Of a DNA stretch of 64,000 bases, positions 16,530 to 25,972 are shown piece after piece. The first letter of the stretch is position 1; each line of letters opens with the position of its first letter. The stretch is from NCBI RefSeq assembly GCF_000615905.1, contig NZ_BAMN01000001.1, positions 62,001 to 126,000 on the forward strand. The letters are read 5' to 3'. The position numbers and the translations under genes were made by a program. Under the pieces are notes generated by a model. It had not been told where the DNA came from. It saw only the letters and a program-made list of their open reading frames with translations, and ran no database searches. This DNA comes from Companilactobacillus nodensis DSM 19682 = JCM 14932 = NBRC 107160. GTDB taxonomy: Bacteria > Bacillota > Bacilli > Lactobacillales > Lactobacillaceae.

Positions 16530-17990
16530 TTGGGAAAAACAAAAGTTTACAATGATTATTTTTTTGATGAGCCGATATTTGACTTACACGATGGCGGCTA
16601 CAAGCCATTAGAGGTTGCTGATGTACCAGAGAAACCTTTGAATGTTCCAGAATTATTAAAACCTGATAAGGTTGAGGGCAACGATGTTTATTACACATTG
16701 ACTGCTCAAGAGGGTGAGACACAGATTCTACCTGGTAAAAAGACTAAAACTTGGGGTTATAGTGCAAGTATTCTAGGTAAGACCATTGTCTACAAGAAGG
16801 GCGTTCATTATCACGTTCATTTGGTTAATAAATTGCCAGAAGTAACAACTTTTCACTGGCATGGATTGAATGTTACTGGACCGATCGTTGATGGTGGTCC
16901 ACATGCACCAGTTTATCCTGGTGGCAGTCGTGACATTGACTTCACTCTTGATCAACAAGCTCAGACTGATTGGCTCCATGCTCACCCATGTCCAAACACT
17001 GCTCGTCAAGTTTGGAATGGATTAGCCGCAGCTGTCGTCGTTACAGATGATGAGGAAGCTAAATTACCATTCCCAAGAAATTATGGTGTCGATGATATCC
17101 CAGTTATTTTGCAAGACAGAAGTTATCACGACAATCAGTTAGATTACAAAGCTGATTATGATATGGACGGTACTCTGGGCAAGTATGCCTTGGTCAATGG
17201 TACTATCAACGGAGTATTCGATGTAACAACACAACGTGTTCGTCTTCGTATCTTGAATGGATCGAATCGTCGTGAATGGCGTCTACACTTTGACGATAAT
17301 CATGAATTCACACAAATTGCTTCTGATGGCGGAACATTGCCAGAACCAGTTCACTTCACGAAGTTAATGTTGACATGTGCAGAGCGTGCTGAGGTTATCG
17401 TTGACTTTGGTGATAAAAAGCCTGGTGATGTTGTCACATTAATGACAGATAATATTCCAGTTATGAAGTTCAAGATTGGTGAATACAAACGTGAAGATGT
17501 TGAATTGCCAGAACACATGGCAACTATCCCAACACCAAAACCAACACCAGGAACACAAATCGTTCACACAGTTATGTCTGGTATGGATGATCAAGTCAGA
17601 CTTGATGGTAAATTATTCGACATGCAACGAATCGATAAGAAACAAAAGATCGGTGATACGGTTATTTGGGATGTTACGAATACAAATGATATGGACAAAG
17701 GAATGATCCACCCATTCCACATGCATGGTAATCAATTCTTAGTTCTAAGCAGAAATGGTAAAGATGTTTATCCAAATGAACACGGATGGAAAGACGTCGT
17801 TGGTGTAAATGCCGGTGAAACAGTCAGATTAGCCGTTAGATTCACTAAGTTTGGAATCTACATGTATCACTGCCACATCTTGGAACACGAAGATACCGGA
17901 ATGATGGCACAAATCGAAGCCTATGATCCAAATAAGAAACATGAATTCCATTTGATCTCTATGGATGAGATGATGCATCCCTCAAAATAG
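16530..17990 (+). CDS. Multicopper oxidase (laccase-like)
   Basis: A 486-residue three-domain cupredoxin oxidase. Copper motifs: HWHG (trinuclear site), HAHP, HPFHMHG and the HCHILEHEDTGMM segment supplying type-1 Cys-His and the axial Met. It couples one-electron oxidation of phenols, metals or amines to reduction of O2 to water. No signal peptide is seen, so it is probably cytoplasmic, as in other lactobacilli. The TTG at 16530 is the first possible start after an in-frame TAG at 16515, with AAGG upstream. The structured repeat follows its stop directly. Confidence 0.93.
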   Translation: MGKTKVYNDYFFDEPIFDLHDGGYKPLEVADVPEKPLNVPELLKPDKVEGNDVYYTLTAQEGETQILPGKKTKTWGYSASILGKTIVYKKGVHYHVHLVNKLPEVTTFHWHGLNVTGPIVDGGPHAPVYPGGSRDIDFTLDQQAQTDWLHAHPCPNTARQVWNGLAAAVVVTDDEEAKLPFPRNYGVDDIPVILQDRSYHDNQLDYKADYDMDGTLGKYALVNGTINGVFDVTTQRVRLRILNGSNRREWRLHFDDNHEFTQIASDGGTLPEPVHFTKLMLTCAERAEVIVDFGDKKPGDVVTLMTDNIPVMKFKIGEYKREDVELPEHMATIPTPKPTPGTQIVHTVMSGMDDQVRLDGKLFDMQRIDKKQKIGDTVIWDVTNTNDMDKGMIHPFHMHGNQFLVLSRNGKDVYPNEHGWKDVVGVNAGETVRLAVRFTKFGIYMYHCHILEHEDTGMMAQIEAYDPNKKHEFHLISMDEMMHPSK

Positions 17991-18110
17991 AGAGTGGAGG
18001 AAGGGCGGTCAGACCTTGAGCATTACCTAGGTTAACGAAGGTGCCAACACAGTTGGTGCATTTGTTAAGCGTAGTAAGCGCAGAGGTTTGCCCTTCCGGA
18101 ACTCGTTTCA
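17991..18110 (+). repeat. Structured ~120-nt repeat, copy 2 (after multicopper oxidase)
   Basis: It starts at the base after the stop codon. GGAAGGGC...GCCCTTCC is the outer stem, then TGAGCATTACCTAG / CGTAGTAAGCG, and the apical stem GTTAAC...GTTAAG carries the hairpin GTGCCAAC-ACA-GTTGGTGC. It ends CTCGTTTCAG. Confidence 0.88.
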
Positions 18111-18118
18111 GAAAACCA

Positions 18119-18167
18119 AACCAGCAAAGAAGCGCAGTAATCTGCCCTTCCAAAACTAGTTTTAAAG
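18119..18167 (+). repeat. Partial 3' duplicate of the structured repeat
   Basis: AGCGCAGTAATCTGCCCTTCC followed by an ACTAGTTTTA stretch mirrors the last ~45 nt of copy 2 (AGCGCAGAGGTTTGCCCTTCC, then CTCGTTTCA). Only the 3' arm is duplicated. Confidence 0.65.
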
Positions 18168-18269
18168 AACCAAATAAAACCAAAAGTCAACCGAGAAAAT
18201 AATCTCAGCTGGCTTTTTTCTATCCCCAAAAAGTAATAACATAAACATATCAAAAAAGAGGGTGGATTC

Positions 18270-18923
18270 GTGGAAGATAACAGCTTCAAAAAGAGAATGG
18301 GATTTTTAATATTTGCGATAATCCTCGATGCAGCAGCCAATGCGCTAATGATCGACAGTAACGTCGGTAGCGCTGTTTGGATGGCTTCAGGTGTCAATAT
18401 ATCTCATCTGATAAATGTTCCATACGGAACGACTTTATTCGTTTATGCGGTATTGGTAACTGTCGCCAATCAGATATTGATAGGTAATTTTGATGGACAT
18501 ATTTTTATTTCAAATTTGTTGTTCTCATTACCGTTCAGTTATTTAGTAGGATTCTTTTCTAATCTATACTTGCCATTGCATTTTGATCAACTAAATATTG
18601 TATTAAGAGTTACGATCGATATTATCGGACTAATAGGCGTGTCAGTTGGAACGTCAATTTATCAGCGCTGTAACTTGATCCAGCATCCGAATGACGAATT
18701 GGCATATTTATTAAGATTCAAATATTTACATGGATCAGCGGGATGGGGACAATTAATAAGTTATACTCCGCCAGTTACGATCATGCTGATATGCTACCTC
18801 AGTACAGGTAAATTATTGTCAGTTGGTATAGGGACTTTGCTCGCTGTGTTTATTCAGGGAATAATAATTGGTATATCGGACAAAATAGTCGTGCCTTCAT
18901 TAAAACATCATTACGTTCTTTAA
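18270..18923 (+). CDS. YczE/YitT-like membrane protein
   Basis: A 217-residue protein with about five membrane segments. The N-terminus (ALMIDSNVGSAVWMASGVNIS) and overall pattern match the YczE/YyaS family of uncharacterised integral membrane proteins. GTG at 18270 has GAGGGTGG upstream. Function unknown. It is separated from the multicopper oxidase by the structured repeats. Confidence 0.7.
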   Translation: MEDNSFKKRMGFLIFAIILDAAANALMIDSNVGSAVWMASGVNISHLINVPYGTTLFVYAVLVTVANQILIGNFDGHIFISNLLFSLPFSYLVGFFSNLYLPLHFDQLNIVLRVTIDIIGLIGVSVGTSIYQRCNLIQHPNDELAYLLRFKYLHGSAGWGQLISYTPPVTIMLICYLSTGKLLSVGIGTLLAVFIQGIIIGISDKIVVPSLKHHYVL

Positions 18924-19081
18924 GTTCATATTAAAATAATGTTAAAAGAATATAAAATTGCAACTATAAATTTCAAAAAGAGTTAAAATAATTTGATTGA
19001 ATACTATTGCGCCCGAGGGTCAGATGTTGTACTATGACTTTTAGGGACTACCAGATTCAAAACAACTGATTCCTTCCCGAA

Positions 19082-19110
19082 GGTGAAGCCATATGGTTTC
19101 ATCTTTTTTT
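19082..19110 (+). terminator. Terminator downstream of yczE-like gene
   Basis: GGTGAAGCC pairs with GGTTTCATC around ATAT, followed by seven T. The 158 nt between the gene stop and this hairpin contain further pairings (TGTTGT with ACAAC) but no gene. They may be a 3' UTR or a short RNA. Confidence 0.7.
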
Positions 19111-19125
19111 GTTGGACGAAACACT

Positions 19126-19170
19126 AAAAAAGCTCCTAGTAACTTAAAAACTAAGTTGCTAGGAGCTTTT
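19126..19170. terminator. Terminator of the first GGDEF gene
   Basis: AAGCTCCTAG-TAACTTA pairs with TAAGTTG-CTAGGAGCTT around a 4-nt loop, with A/T runs on both sides. Confidence 0.85.
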
Positions 19171-19173
19171 GCT

Positions 19174-20373
19174 TTATCCGAATGTAAAGGTCTCATCTTC
19201 AACTGTAATTCGGTCTCTGCCTGATTCCTTTGACTCATACAAGTAATGATCAACACGTTTGAAGAGATCATCGATATTCCTGTCAGATGGTTGTAATTGA
19301 GATACACCGAATGAAATTCGAATACTCAACTCATTACCGTTGTATTCAAGTGGCTGACTGATGAATTCTGTCTGAATCTCTTTGATGATCCCGACAGCAT
19401 CTTGATCAGTTAATCCACGGAAGATAATAACAAATTCTTCGCCACCATAACGGAACAATTGACCACGAGTAGTTTTTTTGAACAATTGTCGTTCGAAGTC
19501 GCTTGCCACATGATGGAGAACTTTATCTCCAGCCATGTGTCCGTAATTATCGTTGAATTGCTTGAAATGGTCGATGTCGAACATTGCCATTGTCAATGGG
19601 ACATCTTTGTCACGGCTGTAGACTTTGTAGACTTCAGCTGAAACATCGTCGAAGTTAGCACGATTCCTAACTCCAGTTAATTCATCGTAATTGACCTTTT
19701 CAGACATGTCATTGTAATTATTGAAGGAATCCCTGACCCATCTAGCAACATAGCGGATCAATGCCATGTAGATCACGAATCCAATCAAGATGTAAACTGC
19801 TTCGAGCAGTGTAAAACGGTAGAGTGGCCAGATGATCAGCCACCAGATTCCACCATAAATAATTTGTAGTGCCATATATTTCCATTCATCGTTTAATAGA
19901 TTGTTCTTGTTATGTGCGATGTATGAAACAGTGATCGCCATGGCAATCAAAGCTAGGACGAAAATAATGTTAAAACTGAGATTTCCCTCAAATAAGTGAT
20001 GTCCGAAGATATATAGTGGGGCAATAATATTAACAAATTCAATAACAGCATTCTTCATCGTGTACAAGGAGTACAGGAGAAGTGTCATTTGAGTCGTTGC
20101 ATAGAACCAATTAGCGGAGCTTCCAGCGTTCAGTGATTTGAAGATATGCTGAACCAGAATCATACTGATAACAACCACGGCACCCTCAGTCAAACCTAAT
20201 ACTATGTCGTACGAGCGTTTTTTCTTGCGTCTGGAAATGTCTTCAAAACTGTACGACATAACCGTAAGAATTGTTACCAAACCAATTGTGATCAATCCAA
20301 TAATAATTGCGTTGATATTAGTGTCCACACTTAAAAGCTTCGGAAAAACACTAGCCTCTAATTTTGTTGACAT
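19174..20373 (-). CDS. GGDEF-domain diguanylate cyclase, membrane sensor
   Basis: A 399-residue protein. Residues ~1-205 hold about six membrane segments of unknown sensory type; residues ~225-395 are a GGDEF domain with an intact active-site motif GGEEF (in FRYGGEEFVIIF) and the upstream DELTGVRNRANFD and MFDIDHFKQFND signatures. It should make c-di-GMP from two GTP. The inhibitory RxxD I-site before GGEEF is absent (TTRGQ), so product inhibition is not expected. The start has AGAGGTG. It is a close paralogue of the next gene and lies next to a PilZ-containing synthase. Confidence 0.93.
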   Translation of the reverse strand: MSTKLEASVFPKLLSVDTNINAIIIGLITIGLVTILTVMSYSFEDISRRKKKRSYDIVLGLTEGAVVVISMILVQHIFKSLNAGSSANWFYATTQMTLLLYSLYTMKNAVIEFVNIIAPLYIFGHHLFEGNLSFNIIFVLALIAMAITVSYIAHNKNNLLNDEWKYMALQIIYGGIWWLIIWPLYRFTLLEAVYILIGFVIYMALIRYVARWVRDSFNNYNDMSEKVNYDELTGVRNRANFDDVSAEVYKVYSRDKDVPLTMAMFDIDHFKQFNDNYGHMAGDKVLHHVASDFERQLFKKTTRGQLFRYGGEEFVIIFRGLTDQDAVGIIKEIQTEFISQPLEYNGNELSIRISFGVSQLQPSDRNIDDLFKRVDHYLYESKESGRDRITVEDETFTFG

Positions 20374-20496
20374 TCCACACCTCTTAATTAAATTTGAAAA
20401 ACGGCCGCGTTTACTAAACGACCACCTTAAGTATACTACACGATATTAAAAAAATTATATTCGAGAAATCAAAAAAGAAGTTGAAGAATATGATCT

Positions 20497-21702
20497 TCAG
20501 CTTCTCTCAAAACTAATCGTTTTATTTTCAACTGTTATCCTATTTCTTCCTGAATCCTTTGATTCATATAGGTATCTATCTACTCGTTTGAATAGGTCTC
20601 TGAAAGAAACATCGGAGTCTTTAAGTTCAGTGACACCGAAGGAGACATTGATGTTCAACTCCTGACCATTGTAGTCAAGTGGATCTTGGATCAATTCTTG
20701 ACGAATCTCACTAATTACAGTGGAACTTTCATCTGCTCTTAGTCCTCGGAAGATGATGATGAATTCTTCACCACCATATCTGAATAACTGACCACGAGTG
20801 GTCTTGTGGAACAATTGATGCTCGAAGTGAGTCGCCACGTGACGTAATACTTTGTCACCAGCCATATGTCCGTACGTATCATTGAACTTCTTAAAGTGAT
20901 CGATATCAAACATTGCGATAGTCAGAGGTACATCGGGTTCATTTTTGTAAACCTTGAATACTTCTTTCGATACTTGATCAAAGCTGGCACGATTTCTAAT
21001 GCCAGTTAATTCGTCATAATTAACCTTCTCAGACAAATTGTTGTAGTTCTTGAATGAATCACGAATCCATTTGGCTAAGTAACGAATCATATACATATAA
21101 GCCACGAATCCGACCACCATATTGATCGTATAGTAAGGTGTAAATTTGTGGAATGGCCAAATGATTGCCCACCACAAAGCACCATACATTATTTGGAGAA
21201 TAATAAATCTCCATTGTGAAGATAGAATCAAATCTGTGTGTCTGTAAATATAGATGACGGTTAAAGCAAGCATAACTATTGATGCTGTAAATAGTAGTAG
21301 ATAGCTGTTATATCCAGTCACTACACGGTAACCGAAGATATAAACCGGCGCAATAATATTCATTACTTCAATGATACGATTTTGCATCGTATACAAACTA
21401 TATAACAAGATGGTCAGCTGGGTCGTAGCGTAGAACCAGCTACTCATATCACCCGAATTCAGCGCCTTGAAGATGTGCTGGACCAAAACCATACTGATAG
21501 CAAGAACGACTCCTTCGATTATTTCGAAGATCAGTCGTTTGACTGTGCTATTGTTGCCACGCAATATGTTTTCAAATGAATATGCCATTATAGTTATGAT
21601 CGTTATGAGACCGACCGTTATTAAACCAATAATAATCGCATTGATATTGCCGTCGACACTTAAAAGTGATTGGAAGCTATCAAAGTTGGAGTTAATTGAC
21701 AT
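20497..21702 (-). CDS. GGDEF-domain diguanylate cyclase, paralogue
   Basis: 401 residues, the same architecture as its neighbour: about six N-terminal membrane segments then a GGDEF domain with GGEEF, DELTGIRNRASFD and MFDIDHFKKFND. Again no RxxD I-site. The two proteins are similar over their whole length, indicating tandem duplication. A GAGGTGAAGG site precedes the ATG. There is 123 nt between the genes, so each may be separately expressed. Differences lie mostly in the membrane part, so the two may sense different signals while feeding the same exopolysaccharide machinery (inference). Confidence 0.93.
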   Translation of the reverse strand: MSINSNFDSFQSLLSVDGNINAIIIGLITVGLITIITIMAYSFENILRGNNSTVKRLIFEIIEGVVLAISMVLVQHIFKALNSGDMSSWFYATTQLTILLYSLYTMQNRIIEVMNIIAPVYIFGYRVVTGYNSYLLLFTASIVMLALTVIYIYRHTDLILSSQWRFIILQIMYGALWWAIIWPFHKFTPYYTINMVVGFVAYMYMIRYLAKWIRDSFKNYNNLSEKVNYDELTGIRNRASFDQVSKEVFKVYKNEPDVPLTIAMFDIDHFKKFNDTYGHMAGDKVLRHVATHFEHQLFHKTTRGQLFRYGGEEFIIIFRGLRADESSTVISEIRQELIQDPLDYNGQELNINVSFGVTELKDSDVSFRDLFKRVDRYLYESKDSGRNRITVENKTISFERS

Positions 21703-21893
21703 CCTTCACCTCTAAATATTAAATTAATGTGCTATAACATGGTAAATTCATAACCTAGTATGAATATCACAGCAACTAATATAGATAGTACCATGAAGTA
21801 GAATATATTGTTAGGTTATAAAACAAAAATTATTTTAGTTATATTTGAAGCAAATAACTGTGAAAACGCATTATATAAAAAAATTATCACTTA

Positions 21894-23756
21894 TTAGTTG
21901 TTTGTATCCTTAACAAATGTTTTCTGATCAAGAATCTGCTTAGTTGAGTAAATTCCGGGACCATATTTTTTATGATAAATTTTTTGAGTCATAGCGTTAA
22001 AAGTAAAGTGCCGCTTTAAGATAACTACTTTGTCGTAACCCTTCAAGAGTGCGACAAATTGGTCATCGTCCATAACGAAGAATTCCTTAGCGTCGACGTT
22101 GGGACTGAATAAGTAATATTTTCCAACGTAAGCTGTCATATAACTATTCACATCAGCGGCATCTGTGGAGACGATCAGATAACGAGTCCGGTTTAGTTTC
22201 ATACGATTACCAGTCATGTTTTCCACCCGATAGGGTTCAGTCTTATTATAAAGTTTTTCATTATAGCGGATACCATTGTTCTCGGACAAGGCCATCAAAG
22301 TGGCAACGAAGATCAATCCCATTGAAGTATATTGATAAGTTTTCTTAGTAGTAATGGTTTTGTAACTGCGATAATTTCTCAACATGATGTTCTGTTCATA
22401 CAATGATGCATCGAATTCTCTGGCTAGTACCATTGCGGTTACTCCCAGAGCCAGGATAACAATACTGGAAGCGTAACGCTCGAATCCCGCTAATTGTAGG
22501 GCTTCAGCAGTTGGCATTGAAACTAAGAACATCAACAAAATACCAACATAATAAAGGATGATGGTGATATCAATTGCTATGAGGGCCTTTAAGGCGCTAG
22601 TCTTGTGTTTGATTCGATATCTGATAATAAAGAATGTTATCAACAAAATCAGATTGACCAAGATTATTCCTCTTGTGGATAAACTTGAAAAACTAAAAAT
22701 GCTCGTTAAGTAATGGTGGATAATGCTGTGGATCGTGTGTGCAGATTTGTCGCCAAAAATCGTTTCATACGATTTAACACTAACTTCGTGTTTGGAAGCC
22801 TTGAATGTTGACTTAACGTGATAATTCCAAATCATAATCGGGATGAGTGTTTCAGCTATCATTACGATCAAACTTATAATACTTTTGATGATTGCCTTGG
22901 CAGTTTTGGAATTATAAAAGATTTCATAGGCGTAATAGCCGATCACGATAACGCTGAAGATAATACCGTTATTCTTGACCATACCAATCACAGCACCAAG
23001 CATGGCGGCATGCAGGGTCATCAGTCCAATCTGGTGGCGATAACGATAAATACCGCTGATAGCCGCAATCGTGAGCATTGGTATCAAGAAGTCGACCAAT
23101 AGATTATTCATACGAATAGCGATATTGAAGTAGTTAAAGATGGTGATCATTGTGCACATCATCATCGTAATAAGGGCGCGACTCTCGTCACGGATCACGG
23201 CAAACATTGATACCATGCAGCTGAACAACAAGATGAATTGTGCGAATAACATAATTCCTGCTTGGAATCCGACGATGTGAGTTACGTAATAAATAAATAG
23301 TGAACTGCCCATTGGATAGGAAGTGAAACTAATGATCGTGTCAGAAGCTCCGGGAAGTCGTCCTTGAGTGTATAAGAACTTTACGATCACCGCCCAGTGG
23401 GAAAAATTATCATAGTGTTCCAGATGCGAACTTAACAAAGTTGTTCCTAACATGATTCCGTAGAAAGCTAGCCAGAGATAATGCAATTGGATAGGAATCC
23501 GTCCATGCGGATATTTGAAGTACAAGAATAGCTCAACTAAAAATAAAAGCAATCCGATTCCAAACATCACATTAGCTGCTAGATTCAAGAGCTTGAAGTA
23601 AGCTGCAAAATATAAGACTAGAATATTCCCAGCAAAAACCATTATCCAAATCAACTTAGAATCTACCTTGGTGTATCGTTTGGCAGTTGACACGTAGCCA
23701 AGCGTCGATAAGAAGAAGGCCGCAAACTTAAGTGTGACCAATAAAGTTTGCATCAT
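21894..23756 (-). CDS. Polytopic membrane protein of the c-di-GMP EPS operon
   Basis: A 620-residue protein with roughly 12-14 membrane segments and a soluble C-terminal end of about 100 residues. An early extracytoplasmic loop (HLEHYDNFSHWAVIVKFL) has the Asp-containing character of GT-C transferases. It is the last gene of a three-gene operon, overlapping the cellulose-synthase-like gene by 4 nt, so it likely exports, polymerises or decorates the polysaccharide. I do not recognise a named family. ATG-ATG start; no terminator is evident in 21703-21893. Confidence 0.75.
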   Translation of the reverse strand: MMQTLLVTLKFAAFFLSTLGYVSTAKRYTKVDSKLIWIMVFAGNILVLYFAAYFKLLNLAANVMFGIGLLLFLVELFLYFKYPHGRIPIQLHYLWLAFYGIMLGTTLLSSHLEHYDNFSHWAVIVKFLYTQGRLPGASDTIISFTSYPMGSSLFIYYVTHIVGFQAGIMLFAQFILLFSCMVSMFAVIRDESRALITMMMCTMITIFNYFNIAIRMNNLLVDFLIPMLTIAAISGIYRYRHQIGLMTLHAAMLGAVIGMVKNNGIIFSVIVIGYYAYEIFYNSKTAKAIIKSIISLIVMIAETLIPIMIWNYHVKSTFKASKHEVSVKSYETIFGDKSAHTIHSIIHHYLTSIFSFSSLSTRGIILVNLILLITFFIIRYRIKHKTSALKALIAIDITIILYYVGILLMFLVSMPTAEALQLAGFERYASSIVILALGVTAMVLAREFDASLYEQNIMLRNYRSYKTITTKKTYQYTSMGLIFVATLMALSENNGIRYNEKLYNKTEPYRVENMTGNRMKLNRTRYLIVSTDAADVNSYMTAYVGKYYLFSPNVDAKEFFVMDDDQFVALLKGYDKVVILKRHFTFNAMTQKIYHKKYGPGIYSTKQILDQKTFVKDTNN

Positions 23757-25972
23757 TGTTTACCACCCCAATCGTCAAGAATTTTAACGAATGACTTATT
23801 TTGTAATAGCTCTTCCAGATTATCGACTTTGTATTGGCGTTGATTAGAAGTGGTTTCTTGATTTGCCGTTAATTTTAAAGTAATGCCTTTAGCTAAAAAT
23901 AAACTTAAATTATCAGGTAGTTTTTCAAAACTTGTTCCCGCTAATGTTAGAGTTTCAAAGTTGAAAGTAGTGAGAGTGAACTCTTGGTCTTTGGAATTAA
24001 CACGTTGATTGACCTGAACCATGGGGAATTCGTTAGTGAAGCTCTGTCGAACTTCCTTCTTATTGAAACGTTGATCGAAGTTATCCATTAATTCATCAAG
24101 TGCAGTATCCCAAGGATCACGTTTTTGAGGTAGATAACGATTGAAGCCATCGTGAATTATTTGGAGATATTCATTGTCATTCTTGAAGTCAGGTTTCTTC
24201 AACGTTATACCGTACATCCAGCCATTTCTAGTTTCGAAGGCACGAACAACTTTGCCTTGTAGATGTGCCTCGTAATGTTTGCTCTTCAGTGTGAAGTTCA
24301 AGGTTGAATTACCTGGGAAGTAGAGCGGAACTTTGGAAATAAACGAGAGTCCCTCTTCAGATGTATTAGTGGTTTTGAGATCATAGCTGTTATTGCCCTG
24401 ACTGACTTTGATATCGATACTTGTGGAGAACCGCTCGGACCGGCGATAGATGGGTCTGCCGAGGCAGAGTAGAACGGCAAATGATAAGTTGATCAATGCC
24501 ATTAAGAGCCAGAAGGTAATGACACTTCCGTACATGATCTCGGAACCAAACTTACCGTAATTAAATTTGATAATACTTACTAATACGATGAGCCACATAA
24601 TCAGATATGGCAGAACATAGATAATATCTTTTTTGGAAGTCTTAGCCTCTTTATTAGTAACCTTGAAGGTCTTAGCTTTGATACCAAAGCTCTCAAGTAT
24701 AACGGGAAAGAATAAGTAAGGAGCAAAGACAGTTTCTTGAATTTCCCCCCAACGTTGAGTCCGAATATTACCAGTGATATTTCTTAGAACCAATTGGACC
24801 AAAAAATAACTTGGTGCCCAAATAGCTAGCAAGACCCAGAAGTCAGCGTCAACGACTCGAATTTTAAATAGAGCGTACAAAACTGGTGCGAAGATGTAGA
24901 GAAATCTTCGTGGAAAGGCCCACCAGTAGAAGTAACTATTCATGTAGATCAGCTTTTGAGCACCAGTTAGGTCAGGATTAAATGGTACTTTTAGATTGTA
25001 GATACTCTGAATAACTCCACGGGCCCAACGGATACGCTGTTTCATGACACTCTTGAAGTCAACTGGAGTTAGACCGCTGGCCATGGGTTCAATAGTCGAA
25101 ATATTTTTAAATCCCTGTGCATTGATCCGCATACTAAGTTCGAAGTCCTCAGTAATAGTATCGGTTGGAAATCCGCCAGCAGCTTCAATCGCTGCTCGGG
25201 ACAGAACGGTGTTTGATCCGGTGTAGATGGCTGCACCGTGAGCGTTGTTCAAGACATTTACTTCTCGAGAAAAATAGTCTTGCTCATTAGGGATGGAATT
25301 CTCAGAAAACAAATTGTATTGAAAAATATCGGCATTGTAGAAACTCTGAGGAGTTTGAACTAAGCCGATAGGTTGCCAATCTTTTGGAGGGTCTTCTTGT
25401 TGACCCTCTTTTTCGTTTTGAACGAAGTAAGGTACAGTCTCTAATAAGAATTCGGAGTAGGGGATCATGTCAGCATCAAAAGTAGCTATTAGTCTGGAGT
25501 GTGTACGTGCCAAGGTATAATTGTAATTTCCAGCTTTAGCATCTTTGTTGTCGGCGATTCCCATATAGTTTACGTGATATTTTTTAGCAAGTTCTTTTAT
25601 TTCGGGACGGTTGGCATCGTCAGAAACATAAATATGAACTTTGTTTTTGTCAGGGTATCTCATAAAGGTACAGGCGTTGATAGTTTTCATTAATAGATCA
25701 GGTGGCTCGTTGTGTGTAGCAATAAGTACATCGATATCGGGATACTCTTCCGGTAGGATCTTGGGTTTGTCGTATTCTTTGACTTGACGCTTGTTCCAGA
25801 TAAGTACAAAGGCAGAAAAGTTAGAGATTATTTCACTTAGTAAAAGTAAAATAGCAAATAAAAATACCCAAAATTTCGTGTGGAAGGGAATCGTGAAGAA
25901 GGTACGCCAAACCAAATAGATCACTGTTGAGATAACAGTGATAGCGTATAGTAATTTTTTAGTCCATTTCAT
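23753..25972 (-). CDS. Cellulose-synthase-like GT2 with C-terminal PilZ domain
   Basis: A 739-residue membrane glycosyltransferase. The GT2 domain (about 75-320) has the full processive set: DD in YVSDDANRP (~118), DAD in TFDADMIP (~166), TED (~272) and QRIRW (~310). Membrane helices flank it. A PilZ domain (about 530-630) carries both c-di-GMP signatures, RRSER (RxxxR) and NTSEEG (N/DxSxxG). So a polysaccharide is extruded when c-di-GMP is bound, as with BcsA or Listeria PssC. A final ~110-residue region is unassigned. The gene overlaps both neighbours by 4 nt. The sugar made is unknown. Confidence 0.93.
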   Translation of the reverse strand: MKWTKKLLYAITVISTVIYLVWRTFFTIPFHTKFWVFLFAILLLLSEIISNFSAFVLIWNKRQVKEYDKPKILPEEYPDIDVLIATHNEPPDLLMKTINACTFMRYPDKNKVHIYVSDDANRPEIKELAKKYHVNYMGIADNKDAKAGNYNYTLARTHSRLIATFDADMIPYSEFLLETVPYFVQNEKEGQQEDPPKDWQPIGLVQTPQSFYNADIFQYNLFSENSIPNEQDYFSREVNVLNNAHGAAIYTGSNTVLSRAAIEAAGGFPTDTITEDFELSMRINAQGFKNISTIEPMASGLTPVDFKSVMKQRIRWARGVIQSIYNLKVPFNPDLTGAQKLIYMNSYFYWWAFPRRFLYIFAPVLYALFKIRVVDADFWVLLAIWAPSYFLVQLVLRNITGNIRTQRWGEIQETVFAPYLFFPVILESFGIKAKTFKVTNKEAKTSKKDIIYVLPYLIMWLIVLVSIIKFNYGKFGSEIMYGSVITFWLLMALINLSFAVLLCLGRPIYRRSERFSTSIDIKVSQGNNSYDLKTTNTSEEGLSFISKVPLYFPGNSTLNFTLKSKHYEAHLQGKVVRAFETRNGWMYGITLKKPDFKNDNEYLQIIHDGFNRYLPQKRDPWDTALDELMDNFDQRFNKKEVRQSFTNEFPMVQVNQRVNSKDQEFTLTTFNFETLTLAGTSFEKLPDNLSLFLAKGITLKLTANQETTSNQRQYKVDNLEELLQNKSFVKILDDWGGKQ

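Noticed and set aside
19041-19170. GEMM-type c-di-GMP riboswitch next to the GGDEF genes
   Set aside because: The conserved GGCAAACC and GACGCAAAGCC strands are not found, and the element faces away from the GGDEF genes.
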